NCBI RefSeq assembly: GCF_022012295.1
Contig: NZ_JAKLTN010000002.1
Coordinates: forward strand, 248,001 to 312,000
Origin: Dechloromonas hankyongensis
GTDB lineage: Bacteria > Pseudomonadota > Gammaproteobacteria > Burkholderiales > Rhodocyclaceae
Reading direction: 5' to 3'
Length of the DNA: 64,000 bases
Every line of letters begins with the position of its first letter. Within the stretch, counting starts at the first letter, position 1. A program made the position numbers and the translations under genes. Below the pieces are notes generated by a model. It saw only the letters and a list, made by a program, of their open reading frames with translations, was not told where the DNA came from and searched no databases. Shown one piece after another: positions 26,121 through 35,505 of this stretch.

Positions 26121-26636
26121 GTGAAACCAGCCTGGCTTGCCAAGCTCCCACCCGCCTGGCGGGCGCGGATGGTGCGGATGGGGTTCAACTTCCATCCCGC
26201 CTTCCGCGGTACCGGCGGCCGGGTCACCCATGTGGCGCAGGATTTGCGCCATATCCGGGTGCGCCTGCCGCTTAACTGGAAGACCAAGAACATCGTCGGC
26301 TCGCTGTATGGCGGCTCGCTGTTCGCGATCACCGACGGGGCGCATCCGATGATGTTGATGGCGGCGCTGGGCGATGGCTACATCGTCTGGGATAAGGCGG
26401 CCAGCATTCGTTACCGCAAGCCGGGGTTTTCGACGCTGTATGCCGATTTCGTGCTCAGCGACGAGGAACTGGCCGATATCCGGGCAACCTTGGTGCACAG
26501 TCCGGAACTGGAGCGCACCTTTCAGATCGAGCTGAAGGACCGCCACGGCACGGTGCATACCGTCGTCGAGCGCACGGTCTACATTGCCGACAAACATTAC
26601 TACCGCCAAAAGAGCGGTGGAGGAGACAACGAGTGA
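26121..26636 (+). CDS. DUF4442 hotdog-fold protein (thioesterase-like)
   Basis: A 171-aa protein that I place in the DUF4442 family, a hotdog-fold group related to acyl-CoA thioesterases. Supporting segments are MGFNFHPAFRGTGGRV near the N-terminus and NIVGSLYGGSLFAITDGAHPMML (about 59-81), the position of the thioesterase helix. The start is GTG at 26121, 3 bp after fadA. It overlaps the next gene by 4 bp. In this operon a hydrolase removing CoA from dead-end acyl groups is plausible, but that is inference. Confidence 0.72.
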   Translation: MKPAWLAKLPPAWRARMVRMGFNFHPAFRGTGGRVTHVAQDLRHIRVRLPLNWKTKNIVGSLYGGSLFAITDGAHPMMLMAALGDGYIVWDKAASIRYRKPGFSTLYADFVLSDEELADIRATLVHSPELERTFQIELKDRHGTVHTVVERTVYIADKHYYRQKSGGGDNE

Positions 26637-27208
26637 TTACATCGACAAGCGTCCGCCGGGCTGCCCTGGTCGCTGCCCTGATGGCCGTGCCCGGGCTGCA
26701 TGCGGCGGAGGTGGCCGGCGTCAAGGTGGACGACAAGCTGCGCGTCGGTAGCAACGAACTGGTTTTGAACGGGGCCGGCCTGCGCAGCAAGCTGTTCATC
26801 AAGGTCTATGTCGGCGCCCTGTATGTCGGGCAGAAGGCCACGACGCCGCCGGCAATCTACGACAGCCCCAGCCCGCGCCGCATGGTCCTGCGCCTGCTGC
26901 GCGACCTGGATGCCGATTCCCTGCATACGGCGCTCGACGAAGGCCTGAAAAACAACAACACGCCGGCCGAACTGGCTGACATGAAAGGGCAGGCCGAACA
27001 GCTTGCCGGCATCATGAAATCCATCGGCAAGGTGCGCGAAGGCGATACCATCGCCATTGACTTCTCGAGCGAGGGCGTCGCCATCAGCCAGAACGGCGAA
27101 GCGCGCGGCAAGGTGGCCGGGGCGGGCTTTGCCAAGGCCCTGCTCAAGGTCTGGTTGGGCGACAAGCCGGCGGACGCCTCGTTGAAGAAGTCGCTGCTCG
27201 GCAGCTAG
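26633..27208 (+). CDS. exported chalcone-isomerase-like protein
   Basis: A 191-aa periplasmic protein of the bacterial chalcone isomerase-like family. It has a Sec signal peptide (about 1-24, ending LHA|AE), then [39 protein letters not shown], the strand pattern that defines the family. Plant relatives (FAP) bind fatty acids, so a lipid-binding role fits the operon. The start is GTG at 26633, overlapping the DUF4442 stop and preceded by AGGAGACA (26621-26628). The enzyme activity of bacterial members is generally unproven. Confidence 0.78.
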   Translation: MITSTSVRRAALVAALMAVPGLHAAEVAGVKVDDKLRVGSNELVLNGAGLRSKLFIKVYVGALYVGQKATTPPAIYDSPSPRRMVLRLLRDLDADSLHTALDEGLKNNNTPAELADMKGQAEQLAGIMKSIGKVREGDTIAIDFSSEGVAISQNGEARGKVAGAGFAKALLKVWLGDKPADASLKKSLLGS

Positions 27209-27234
27209 ACAAAACAATGGAGGAGGAGACAAAA

Positions 27235-28893
27235 ATGGAAAAAATCTGGCTACAAAGCTACCCGGAAGGCGTACCGGCCGAAATCGACATCGACCATATC
27301 CCGTCGCTGGTCGCGCTGTTCGAGAAGGCCTGCGCGACCTATGCCGACCAGGTCGCCTACATCAGCATGGGCAAGGAGATGACCTATCGCCAGCTCGACG
27401 AGGAAAGCAAGGCTTTCGCCGGCTGGCTGCAGGCCAAGGGCTTCAACAAGGGCGACCGCGTCGCGTTGATGATGCCCAACCTGCTGCAATACCCGGTGGC
27501 GCTGTTCGGCACCCTGCGCGCCGGCTGCGTGGTGGTCAATTGCAACCCGCTGTACACGCCGCGCGAACTGGAGCACCAGCTGAAGGATTCCGGCGCCGTC
27601 GCCATCGTCATCGTCGAGAACTTCGCCCACACGCTGCAGCAGGTCATCGCCCATACCGCGCTCAAGCACGTCATCGTGACGCCGATGGGCGAAATGCTCG
27701 GCCTGAAGGGCGTCGTCGTCAATTTCGTGGTGCGCCACGTGAAGAAGCTGGTGCCGGCCTGGAAGATCGCCGGCGCCATCGGCTTCAACAGCGCGCTGGC
27801 CAGCGGCCGCAGCCAGGGCTGGAAGCCGGTGCCGCTGACCCGGGACGACATCGCCTTCCTGCAATACACCGGCGGTACGACCGGCGTTTCCAAGGGGGCG
27901 ATGCTGACCCACGCCAACATCGCGTCCAACGTCACCCAGGCCTACAACTGGATCAAGCCGGTGGTGCGCGAAGGCCAGGAGCTGATCATCACCGCCTTGC
28001 CGCTGTACCACGTCTTTGCCTTGACGGCGAATTGCCTGGTTTTCCTGATGATCGGTGCCCGCAACCTGCTGATCGCCAATCCGCGCGACATCCCCGGCTT
28101 CGTCAAGGAATGGGGCAAGTACCCGGTGACGGTGGTGACCGGCGTCAATACGCTGTTCAACGCGCTGCTCAACAACCCGGAATTCGCCAAGCTCGATTTC
28201 TCGACCATGCGCGTCACGCTGGGCGGCGGCATGGCGGTGCAGGGGCCGGTCGCCGATAAGTGGCTCAAAGTGACAGGCACGCCGCTGCTGCAGGCCTACG
28301 GCCTGACCGAGACCTCGCCGGCGGCGACCATCAATCCGCTCGACATGCACGAGTTCAACGGTGCCATCGGCCTGCCCATCTCGTCGACCGAGGTGTCGAT
28401 CCGCGACGATTACGGCAACGAAGTGCCGCTCGGCCAGGTCGGCGAAATCTGCATCCGCGGTCCGCAGGTCATGAAGGGCTACTGGCAGCGGCCGGATGAA
28501 ACGGCGCTGGTCTTCTATCCGGATCGTTTCCTGCGCACCGGCGACATGGGCTATGTCGACAAGAAGGGCTTCGTGTTCCTGGTCGATCGCAAGAAGGACA
28601 TGATCCTGGTTTCCGGCTTCAACGTTTATCCGAACGAGGTCGAGGAGGCCGTCGCCATGCACCCTGGCGTGATGGACGTGGCAGCCATCGGCGTCGCCGA
28701 CGAGCATTCCGGAGAGGCGGTGAAGATTTTCGTCGTCCGCAAAGACCCGAAAGTCACCGAACGCATGCTGATCGACCACTGCCGCGGCCTGCTCACCGGC
28801 TACAAGATTCCCAGACACGTCGAATTCCGCGACGACCTGCCGCGCACCAACGTCGGCAAGATCCTGCGTCGCGCACTGAAAGAGGGGGCGTAA
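27235..28893 (+). CDS. fadD: long-chain fatty acid-CoA ligase
   Basis: Activates fatty acids to acyl-CoA with ATP. The 552-aa protein has the AMP-binding P-loop [16 protein letters not shown] (about residues 210-225), the adenylation motif [14 protein letters not shown] (about 355-368), the [30 protein letters not shown] stretch (about 440-470) and the C-terminal catalytic Lys in [10 protein letters not shown]. The ATG at 27235 is chosen over the one at 27217 because GGAGGAGACA lies between them. It overlaps the next gene by one base. Length and motifs match E. coli FadD. Confidence 0.92.
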   Translation: MEKIWLQSYPEGVPAEIDIDHIPSLVALFEKACATYADQVAYISMGKEMTYRQLDEESKAFAGWLQAKGFNKGDRVALMMPNLLQYPVALFGTLRAGCVVVNCNPLYTPRELEHQLKDSGAVAIVIVENFAHTLQQVIAHTALKHVIVTPMGEMLGLKGVVVNFVVRHVKKLVPAWKIAGAIGFNSALASGRSQGWKPVPLTRDDIAFLQYTGGTTGVSKGAMLTHANIASNVTQAYNWIKPVVREGQELIITALPLYHVFALTANCLVFLMIGARNLLIANPRDIPGFVKEWGKYPVTVVTGVNTLFNALLNNPEFAKLDFSTMRVTLGGGMAVQGPVADKWLKVTGTPLLQAYGLTETSPAATINPLDMHEFNGAIGLPISSTEVSIRDDYGNEVPLGQVGEICIRGPQVMKGYWQRPDETALVFYPDRFLRTGDMGYVDKKGFVFLVDRKKDMILVSGFNVYPNEVEEAVAMHPGVMDVAAIGVADEHSGEAVKIFVVRKDPKVTERMLIDHCRGLLTGYKIPRHVEFRDDLPRTNVGKILRRALKEGA

Positions 28894-29843
28894 TGCCGAT
28901 TCCCGCATCACTGAACAAGAACCTGACTCTGCCCGCCATCTGCGCGCCGATGTTCATCGTTTCCAATCCCGACCTGGTCATCGCCCAGTGCAAGGCCGGC
29001 GTGATCGGTTCCTTCCCGGCACTCAACGCCCGGCCGAAAGAGCTGCTCGATGCATGGCTGACCCTGATCAAGGCCGAACTGGCCACCGATCCGCATGCCG
29101 CGCCATTCGCCGTCAACCAGATCATCCACCCGTCCAACGAGCGGCTGGAGCACGACATGGCGCTGTGCGTGCAGCACGAGGTGCCGCTGATCATCACCAG
29201 CCTGTCGGCGCCGACCCAGATCGTGCCGCATGTGCATGCCTACGGCGGCAAGGTGTTTCATGACGTGATCAGCGTCCGCCATGCCGAAAAGGCGCTGGAG
29301 GCGGGCGTCGACGGCCTGATCCTGGTCTGTGCCGGGGCCGGCGGCCACGCCGGGACGCTTAGCCCGTTCGCGCTGGTCGGCGAGATCCGCAAGTTCTACG
29401 ACGGCCCGCTGGCGCTGTCCGGCTCCATTACCAACGGCAGCGCCATCCTGTCGGCGCAGGCCATGGGCGCCGATTTCGCCTACATCGGCACGCGCTTCAT
29501 CGCCACGGCCGAAGCCAATGCTGTCGAATCCTACAAGCAGGCCATTCTTGAATCGGCGGCCAAGGACGTCGTCTACACGCCGTATTTCACCGGCGTGCAT
29601 GGCAACTACCTGATGAAGAGCATCGTCGCCGCCGGCCTCGATCCGGCCAATCTGCCGGAAAAGGACAAGACCTCGATGAGCTTCGGCGGCAACCGCGATG
29701 CCGCCAAGGCCTGGAAAGATATCTGGGGCGCCGGGCAGGGCGTCGGCACCATCGACGAGGTGTTGCCGACGGCCGAACTGGTCGCCCGCCTCCGGCAGGA
29801 ATACCGCAGCGCCAAGGCCGCGCTGTGCAGCAACCCATTCTGA
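28893..29843 (+). CDS. nitronate monooxygenase-like flavoprotein
   Basis: FMN-dependent TIM-barrel protein of the nitronate monooxygenase / 2-nitropropane dioxygenase family (316 aa). Visible features are LPAICAPMFIVSNPDLVIAQCKAGVIGSFPALN near the N-terminus, CAGAGGHAG near 145, the phosphate-binding SGSITNGSAILSAQAMGADFAYIGTRF (about 172-198) and a C-terminal MSFGGNRDAAKAWKDIWGAGQG. Start and fadD stop overlap (TAATG). Enzymes of this family often sit in lipid-degradation operons. Activity on nitroalkanes or on an acyl compound cannot be told apart here. Confidence 0.85.
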   Translation: MPIPASLNKNLTLPAICAPMFIVSNPDLVIAQCKAGVIGSFPALNARPKELLDAWLTLIKAELATDPHAAPFAVNQIIHPSNERLEHDMALCVQHEVPLIITSLSAPTQIVPHVHAYGGKVFHDVISVRHAEKALEAGVDGLILVCAGAGGHAGTLSPFALVGEIRKFYDGPLALSGSITNGSAILSAQAMGADFAYIGTRFIATAEANAVESYKQAILESAAKDVVYTPYFTGVHGNYLMKSIVAAGLDPANLPEKDKTSMSFGGNRDAAKAWKDIWGAGQGVGTIDEVLPTAELVARLRQEYRSAKAALCSNPF

Positions 29844-29868
29844 AAAATACATAAAGGAGACAACAGCA

Positions 29869-31668
29869 ATGAGTGACTACCGCGCCCCGGTCAAGGACAT
29901 GCGCTTTGCGATGGACGAACTGGCCGGCTTCCGCGAACTGAGCCGGATTCCCGGCTTCGAGGAAGCGACCCCCGACCTCGCCGATGCCATTCTCGACGAA
30001 GCAGCCAAGTTCGCCGGCGAAGTGCTGGCCCCGCTCAACCGCATCGGCGACACCGAGGGCTGCAAGCTCGGTCCCAACGGCGTGACCACCCCGGCGGGCT
30101 GGAAGGAGGCTTATGCCGCCTTCAGCGAAGCCGGCTGGAACGGCATCACCTCGCCCGCCGAGTTCGGCGGCCAGGGTCTGCCCGACAGCCTGGGCGTTGC
30201 CGTCAAGGAAATGGTCTGCTCGGCCAACCTTTCTTTCTCGCTCGGCCCGCTGCTCACCACCGGCGCGGTCGAAGCGCTGCTTACCTGCGCCAGCGACGAG
30301 TTGAAGTCCGTCTATCTGGAAAAGATGATCACCGGCGAATGGACGGGCACGATGAACCTGACCGAGCCGCAGGCCGGCTCCGACCTCGCGCTCATCCGTT
30401 CCCGTGCCGAGCCGCAGGCCGACGGCAGCTACCGCGTCTTCGGCCAGAAGATCTTCATCACCTACGGCGACCACGACATGACGGACAACATCGTCCACCT
30501 CGTGCTCGCCCGCCTGCCCGATGCGCCTCCCGGCGTGAAGGGCATCTCGATGTTCCTGGTGCCCAAGTTCCTGGTCAATGCCGACGGCTCGCTGGGCGCG
30601 CGCAACGATGCGCACTGCGTGTCGATCGAACACAAGCTCGGCATCCATGCCAGCCCGACCTGCGTCATGGCCTACGGCGACAATGGCGGCGCCGTCGGTT
30701 ACCTGCTCGGCGAGCCGAACCGCGGCCTCGAATACATGTTCATCATGATGAACGAGGCCCGCCTCGGCGTCGGCCTGCAAGGCATCGCCCTCGGCGAGCG
30801 CGCCTACCAGCAGGCGCTCGGCTATGCCCGCGAGCGCAAGCAGGGCCGCGATGCCATCACTGGGGAAGCGCTGGTCAGCATCGACAAGCATCCGGACATC
30901 CGCCGCATGCTGATGCTGATGAAATGCCGCGTCGAAGCCTGCCGCGCCATGGCTTACTACACGTCCGGCCTGCTCGACCGGGCGCATGCCGCCGGGCACA
31001 CCGAGGAGGGCAAGCGCCAGCTGTGGCTGGCCGAATTCATGATTCCCATCGTCAAGGGCGGCGGTACCGAGATGGGCGTCGACGTGACGTCGCTCGGCAT
31101 CCAGATCCACGGCGGCATGGGCTTCATCGAAGAAACCGGCGCCGCCCAGCACTGGCGCGATTCGCGCATCACCACCATTTACGAAGGCACCACCGGCATC
31201 CAGGCCAACGACCTGTTGTTCCGCAAGCTGATGCGCGACCAGGGGGCAACGGCCAAGCTGGTGTTTGGCGAGGTGTACGCCACGGTCAAGGCGCTGGCCG
31301 CTTCCGGCAATCCGGAACTGCAAGCCATCGGCCAGCGTCTCGGTACGGCCCTGAAGGCATGGACGGAAGCCACCGAATGGCTGGCCGCCAATGCCCGTAG
31401 CGGCCTGTCCGGCGTCCTGACTGCTGCCGTTCCTTATCTGCATCTGGCGGTCACCGTTTGCGGTGGCTGGCTGATGGGCAAGGCCGCCCTGGCGGCGGCT
31501 GGCTATCTGGACAAGGGTGAAGGCGACCAGGCTTTCTACCGGACCAAGCTGGTCACAGCCCGTTTCTATGCCGACCAGCTGCTGCCGCAGGCTGCCGCCT
31601 TTGCCGAAACGGTGATGGCCGGCGATTGCGGCGTGCCGGAGGGTGTCGATCTGTTCGCTGCAGATTGA
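29869..31668 (+). CDS. acyl-CoA dehydrogenase (second)
   Basis: A 599-aa acyl-CoA dehydrogenase with a C-terminal extension. It begins MSDYRAPVKDMRFAMDEL, the N-terminal segment (ACDH-N) of the long-chain group often found with fadB/fadA in Proteobacteria. The core has MNLTEPQAGSDLALIRSRAE (about 160) and IQIHGGMGFIEETGAAQHWRDSRI (about 405-428) with TTIYEGTTGIQANDLL, the FAD/active-site Glu region. The ATG at 29869 follows AGGAGACA (29855-29862). It is the last gene of the operon and is followed by a terminator. It is soluble, unlike the anchored FadE at 11643, so chain-length specificity probably differs. Confidence 0.9.
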   Translation: MSDYRAPVKDMRFAMDELAGFRELSRIPGFEEATPDLADAILDEAAKFAGEVLAPLNRIGDTEGCKLGPNGVTTPAGWKEAYAAFSEAGWNGITSPAEFGGQGLPDSLGVAVKEMVCSANLSFSLGPLLTTGAVEALLTCASDELKSVYLEKMITGEWTGTMNLTEPQAGSDLALIRSRAEPQADGSYRVFGQKIFITYGDHDMTDNIVHLVLARLPDAPPGVKGISMFLVPKFLVNADGSLGARNDAHCVSIEHKLGIHASPTCVMAYGDNGGAVGYLLGEPNRGLEYMFIMMNEARLGVGLQGIALGERAYQQALGYARERKQGRDAITGEALVSIDKHPDIRRMLMLMKCRVEACRAMAYYTSGLLDRAHAAGHTEEGKRQLWLAEFMIPIVKGGGTEMGVDVTSLGIQIHGGMGFIEETGAAQHWRDSRITTIYEGTTGIQANDLLFRKLMRDQGATAKLVFGEVYATVKALAASGNPELQAIGQRLGTALKAWTEATEWLAANARSGLSGVLTAAVPYLHLAVTVCGGWLMGKAALAAAGYLDKGEGDQAFYRTKLVTARFYADQLLPQAAAFAETVMAGDCGVPEGVDLFAAD

Positions 31669-31687
31669 CGCTGCCGTATTGAAAAAG

Positions 31688-31713
31688 ACAAAGGCGCCAT
31701 GTGGCGCCTTTGT
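31688..31713. terminator. bidirectional terminator between fad and nos operons
   Basis: Perfect 11-bp stem ACAAAGGCGCC/GGCGCCTTTGT with an ATGT loop, between two converging operons. A-rich sequence on the left gives a U-tract for minus-strand transcripts; on the right it is short (TTTGTTCATTT). Confidence 0.85.
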
Positions 31714-31746
31714 TCATTTCAGCGGGTAACTCGGGTCACCGCCGCT

Positions 31747-32241
31747 TCATTTCTTGAGCAGGGCTTCCTGCGCAGCGTCGAGATCGGGCTTCTTGACGAT
31801 GCCCATCTTGCGTTGGACGACGTGGCCGTTGCGGTCGATGAACAGCGTGTAGGGCAGGCCGGCCTTGGTGTTGCCGAGCGCCTGCATGAGCGGGATGCCC
31901 TGTTCCTTGGCGACGAAGACCGGGTAATCCATGTCGTAGGCCTTGGCGAATTCCTTGGCCGGTTCGGCCTTGTCCTCGATGCCGATGCCCAGCACCTCGA
32001 TCTTGCCCTTGTGAGCATTGCGGAACTTGATCAGTTCCGGAATCTCGGCCCGGCAGGGGCCGCACCAGCGGGCCCAGAAATTGACCACCAGCGGCTTGCC
32101 CTTGTAGCGCTCGAGGGCGACCGGCTTGTCGTCAAGGTCGTTGAGCGTGGCGGCGAACAGCGGGGCAGAGGATGGCATTTCCTGCGCTGTCGCCAGCGCC
32201 GAGAAAAATGCCAGAGCCAGGGCGGCAAGGGGTTTTTTCAT
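31747..32241 (-). CDS. TlpA/ResA-like periplasmic thioredoxin of the nos cluster
   Basis: A 164-aa exported thioredoxin-fold reductant. It has a Sec signal peptide (about 1-19, ending ATAQ) and the active site FWARWCGPCRAEIP (WCGPC, about residue 58), followed by the typical G-cis-Pro loop GLPYTLFIDRNG. It is the distal gene of the nos operon, overlapping nosY by 4 bp (ATGA). A role in reducing copper-site cysteines of NosZ or NosL, or in cytochrome c maturation, is likely but inferred. Confidence 0.85.
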   Translation of the reverse strand: MKKPLAALALAFFSALATAQEMPSSAPLFAATLNDLDDKPVALERYKGKPLVVNFWARWCGPCRAEIPELIKFRNAHKGKIEVLGIGIEDKAEPAKEFAKAYDMDYPVFVAKEQGIPLMQALGNTKAGLPYTLFIDRNGHVVQRKMGIVKKPDLDAAQEALLKK

Positions 32242-33065
32242 GGCAGATCGCCGCGGCGGAACAGGAAATAGCCGGTCGTCGCGCTGATCAGGCCGAGTGC
32301 GGCCGGGTAGACCAGGGCGAAGACCTTGTAACCGGCGGCGCCGAACAGATCGAGGATGACGTAGGCCGACGGGCCGAGCACGATCAGCTGCGGGTCGAAC
32401 AAAGCCAGCGCGGCGGTACGGAAAACCTGCAGCGGATTGGCCAGCGCCAGCGTGACGGCGACTTCCGGGGCGACCTTGCCCTGGATCATGACGCCGAGCA
32501 GAATCAGGTCGAGGAAGAGCAGCAGAACCAGCCACACCATGAAGGCGGCACCCTGCGCCATGTCGGTGCTGCGGGCCACCGACGAGATCAGCATGCCGAT
32601 GCCGAGGAAGCACATGGCCATGACGGCGAGCAGGGCGGTGTAGTAGCCGAACATGTCCCACGGCACTTCGATGCCGGCGATGGTGGCCCAGATCACGGCG
32701 CCGAGCATGGCTAGGAAGACCGGTGCGAAGACGACGATGTAGCGGCCGATGATCTTGCCCCAGAACCAGGCGGCCAGGGAGACGGGGAGCGACAGCAGGT
32801 ATTCGAAGACGCCCGCCTCACGGTCGCCGGCCACCGAGCGGACGGTGGTGATCAGCACGAAGATGGGCAGGATGGCCATCGTCAGCTGGATGTAGGTGAC
32901 GAGCAGGCGCGACAGTCCGATGAAGCCGAGAACACGCGACTCGGTGAGGCCGAAAACGAAGAGCAGCGCGACAATGCCGCCGAAAACCAGGGTGTAGATC
33001 TGGAACCAGCGGGCACGCAGGGATTCGACGATATCGAGTTTGGCGGTGAGCCACAGTTGTTTCAT
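32238..33065 (-). CDS. nosY: ABC transporter permease NosY
   Basis: Membrane subunit of the NosFY ABC transporter, needed with NosD to build the CuZ sulfur-containing site of nitrous oxide reductase. The 275-aa protein has six hydrophobic segments and the ABC-2-type signature SVAGDREAGVFEYLLSLPVS (about residues 75-94). It abuts nosL with no gap. Order and length match other nos clusters. Confidence 0.9.
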   Translation of the reverse strand: MKQLWLTAKLDIVESLRARWFQIYTLVFGGIVALLFVFGLTESRVLGFIGLSRLLVTYIQLTMAILPIFVLITTVRSVAGDREAGVFEYLLSLPVSLAAWFWGKIIGRYIVVFAPVFLAMLGAVIWATIAGIEVPWDMFGYYTALLAVMAMCFLGIGMLISSVARSTDMAQGAAFMVWLVLLLFLDLILLGVMIQGKVAPEVAVTLALANPLQVFRTAALALFDPQLIVLGPSAYVILDLFGAAGYKVFALVYPAALGLISATTGYFLFRRGDLP

Positions 33066-33554
33066 TTACTTGCCTTTGGCCAGTACGTGCTGGCGCATAT
33101 CGGTGAAATCGAGGCTGCCGGGCATCGGCATGGCGACAGCCGCATAGTTGTAGCCCATGGGCGAACTGCGGGCGACGAAATGGGCGCGGCGCGGATCGAG
33201 CCAGCGCATTTCTTCACGGCTCTTGCTGTCGAAGTCGGCAATCCAAATTTTGGTGGCAGCATCGGCTAGCCACGGGTATTTGTCGGCCTTTTCCTTGAGC
33301 CAGAAAGCCATGCAACCCGGGTCGTCGAACTTGAAAGCGGCATTCTCAGGACCCCCGCGCACTTCGCAGGCGAAGCGACGATCGGAAATGACCATGCTGC
33401 AGCGCGTGCAGGTATCGCGATCCCATTTGATCTCGACCATGTCGTTGGGCCAGCCGCCCTTCTTGCAGCCGGACAGCACAGCAGCCAGCGGCGTCAGCAG
33501 CAGACCGCCGATGCCGATACGGCCCAGGAACTCGCGGCGACGAGGTTGGCACAT
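33066..33554 (-). CDS. nosL: copper chaperone lipoprotein NosL
   Basis: Outer-surface or periplasmic Cu(I) chaperone delivering copper to NosZ. The 162-aa protein begins with a twin-arginine-like MCQPRRREFLGRIG, a hydrophobic stretch and a lipobox LSGC (Cys about residue 30). The NosL copper motif is seen in TCTRCSMVISDRRFACEV (about 48-65) and DPGCMAFWL. The ATG at 33552-33554 lies 1 bp after the nosF stop. The reading frame continues 10 codons upstream into nosF, but without a better start. Confidence 0.9.
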   Translation of the reverse strand: MCQPRRREFLGRIGIGGLLLTPLAAVLSGCKKGGWPNDMVEIKWDRDTCTRCSMVISDRRFACEVRGGPENAAFKFDDPGCMAFWLKEKADKYPWLADAATKIWIADFDSKSREEMRWLDPRRAHFVARSSPMGYNYAAVAMPMPGSLDFTDMRQHVLAKGK

Positions 33555-33555
33555 G

Positions 33556-34410
33556 TCAGTTCTCGGATAGCGACAGGTCGGCAACCAGCGCGGTGTAGCG
33601 CGAAATGATGCCGAGGAAGCGTAGACGGTCGGGGCCGGCGAGGGTTCCTTCCCACAGCAGTTCGTTGTCGGCGGCCGCCTTGATGCTCCAGCCGTCCAGC
33701 GCCTTGGCGAAGGCGGGCTCGAAACGCTTGAGAACGATGCGGCAGGCCAGCGTATCAGTCAGGGCGACGTCGTCTTCCACCTTGTCGTCGAGGACGACCT
33801 TGCCCATGTCCATTTCGATGACGCGATTGACCAGCGACGAGACCTCGTCCAGACGGTGGCTGGAGATGATCATGGTCGCGTCGTGCAGGCGTTCGGCCAG
33901 CAGGTCGAAGAATATCTTGCGCGCTTCGGGGTCGAGGTTGGCGGCCGGTTCGTCCATGACAAGCACCTGTGCGTCGCGGCCCAGCGCGATGGAGATGAGC
34001 AGCTTCTGCTTCATGCCGCCCGACAGGCGGACGAACTGCCGGGACAGGATTTCCTCGACATTCAGGCCGAGCCGTTTGGCAATGGCGTGGATGCGCTGCG
34101 GATCGGTGCCGCATAGCGAGGCGGAGAAATCGATCAACTGGCCGACCGGCATCTTGAGCGGCGGTGGCAGTTGCGGTACGAAACCGATCTTGCCGAGGAC
34201 CACCGTGCGGTTGCTGCGCGGGTCGAGGCCGTTGATCGAAACGCTGCCGTCGAAAGTGTATTCGCCGAGCAGGCAGCGGATCAGGGTGGTCTTGCCGGCG
34301 CCGTTGGAGCCGATCAGGGCAATCCGCTCGCCAATGGCGATGTCGAGGGTGATACCGTCGAGTACACGGGCCTTGCGGAAGGTCTTGGCAACTTGCTTGA
34401 ACTGGATCAT
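33556..34410 (-). CDS. nosF: ABC transporter ATPase NosF
   Basis: ATPase of the NosFY transporter. The 284-aa protein has Walker A GSNGAGKTTL (about residues 34-43), the signature LSGGMKQKL (about 134) and Walker B VLVMDEPAANLDP (about 155). It starts 108 bp after nosH, the largest gap in this part of the operon. That gap contains a hairpin and a perfect TATAAT, so a second promoter for nosFLY-tlpA is possible. Confidence 0.92.
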   Translation of the reverse strand: MIQFKQVAKTFRKARVLDGITLDIAIGERIALIGSNGAGKTTLIRCLLGEYTFDGSVSINGLDPRSNRTVVLGKIGFVPQLPPPLKMPVGQLIDFSASLCGTDPQRIHAIAKRLGLNVEEILSRQFVRLSGGMKQKLLISIALGRDAQVLVMDEPAANLDPEARKIFFDLLAERLHDATMIISSHRLDEVSSLVNRVIEMDMGKVVLDDKVEDDVALTDTLACRIVLKRFEPAFAKALDGWSIKAAADNELLWEGTLAGPDRLRFLGIISRYTALVADLSLSEN

Positions 34411-34418
34411 GGGGGTCG

Positions 34419-34461
34419 ATTATAGGGGCGGTGCCCCGACGCGGCATTGAATTTCGATCAA
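34419..34461 (-). promoter_or_regulatory. possible internal promoter before nosF with FNR-like dyad
   Basis: On the minus strand TATAAT occupies 34424-34419, and the dyad TTGATCGAAATTCAA (34461-34447) is centred 42 bp upstream of the predicted start point. The half-sites fit FNR/CRP type (TTGA..TCAA), but the spacer is one base too long for a standard FNR box. The transcript would have almost no leader. Confidence 0.3.
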
Positions 34462-34489
34462 AAATCTGCCATGTCGCCAAGCCTTGCCG

Positions 34490-34509
34490 GGCCTGCCATT
34501 CGGCAGGCC
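34490..34509 (-). repeat. stem-loop between nosH and nosF
   Basis: Perfect 8-bp inverted repeat GGCCTGCC/GGCAGGCC with an ATTC loop, 9 bp after the nosH stop. There is no adjacent T-tract on the minus strand, so it may protect or process mRNA rather than terminate. Confidence 0.6.
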
Positions 34510-34518
34510 GGGCCGGGT

Positions 34519-35505
34519 TTACATCAGCTTCGACAGACCCTTGACCTCGAAGGTCAGCGAGCCGGTCGGGCAGGTGTCGACGCACAGGCCGCAGCGTGTG
34601 CAGTCCGGGCCGATCGGCACTTCCGTCTCGACCGCCCGCCCCTTGATCACGGTGTCGAGCACGTGGGGAACCAGACAGACTTTGCGGCAGTCGCCTTCAT
34701 GGAAACAGCCGTCCAGAGTGTACTTGATACGGACCGGCGACAGGATGCCGACCACGCCGTAGGTGAGGCCGATCGGGCAGGCGTAGCGGCACCAGGCGCG
34801 GCGCGAGAAGAAGACTTCGAAGAAGAGCAGGGCGAGGACCCACAGCATGGCCAGGCCCGGGCCGTAGATCAGGGCGCGGGAGACGATGCCGGTCGGCGAG
34901 ATGGACTCATAAACGGTGTAGCCGGTGCCCAGCGCGAGCAGGGCGAAAACGAGCCAGAACACGGTGCGCAGGCGGCGGTCCATGGTCTGGTCGGTGACCA
35001 GTTTCTTCTTGGCCAGGAAGAGATGGATCTTTTCCGCCCATTCGGCCAGCAGATGGTAGGGGCAGACCCACGAGCAGAAGGTGCGCCCGCCGAGCAACAC
35101 CCACAGCACCAGCACGGTGCCGGTACCGATCAGCAGGTTGTTGATGATGTGCTTGTGGGCGAGCATCACCTGCAGGGCCGAATTCAGGTCGATCAGGTGG
35201 AAGCCGACAAAGCGCGAGGCGGTCAGCGCGCCTTCGAGAATCTGGATGTCGAGCGCGAAGGACAGTGCGAACAGCAGGTTGGCGAAGATCAGCGTGGCCC
35301 AGCGGCGATTGCGCCACTTGTGGCTCGGATTGGCGTGAGCCCGGGCATGCGCTTTTTCGGCGATCAGATTCTGGTTGCCCTTCTTGTAGAAATGGATCTT
35401 CTGGGCGGCCGGGCTGATGTCTTCCGGTTTGGTCGGCTTGGCCGGGTCCTGGCCGAACAGGACCTTGATCTGATCGACAAAGCGGCGTTTGAGGAGATCG
35501 CTCAT
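34519..35505 (-). CDS. nosH: NosH (NapH-like) membrane iron-sulfur protein
   Basis: Quinol-oxidising membrane Fe-S protein thought to pass electrons from menaquinol or ubiquinol towards NosZ. The 328-aa protein has four to five membrane helices. Between and after these are the paired membrane CXXXCP motifs CSWVCPYH (about residue 155) and CRYACPIG (about 245). Two C-terminal 4Fe-4S motifs follow, the second being CTRCGLCVDTCPTG (about 302-315). It overlaps nosG by 4 bp. Clade II clusters use NosG/NosH, and no nosR is present in this window. Confidence 0.85.
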   Translation of the reverse strand: MSDLLKRRFVDQIKVLFGQDPAKPTKPEDISPAAQKIHFYKKGNQNLIAEKAHARAHANPSHKWRNRRWATLIFANLLFALSFALDIQILEGALTASRFVGFHLIDLNSALQVMLAHKHIINNLLIGTGTVLVLWVLLGGRTFCSWVCPYHLLAEWAEKIHLFLAKKKLVTDQTMDRRLRTVFWLVFALLALGTGYTVYESISPTGIVSRALIYGPGLAMLWVLALLFFEVFFSRRAWCRYACPIGLTYGVVGILSPVRIKYTLDGCFHEGDCRKVCLVPHVLDTVIKGRAVETEVPIGPDCTRCGLCVDTCPTGSLTFEVKGLSKLM

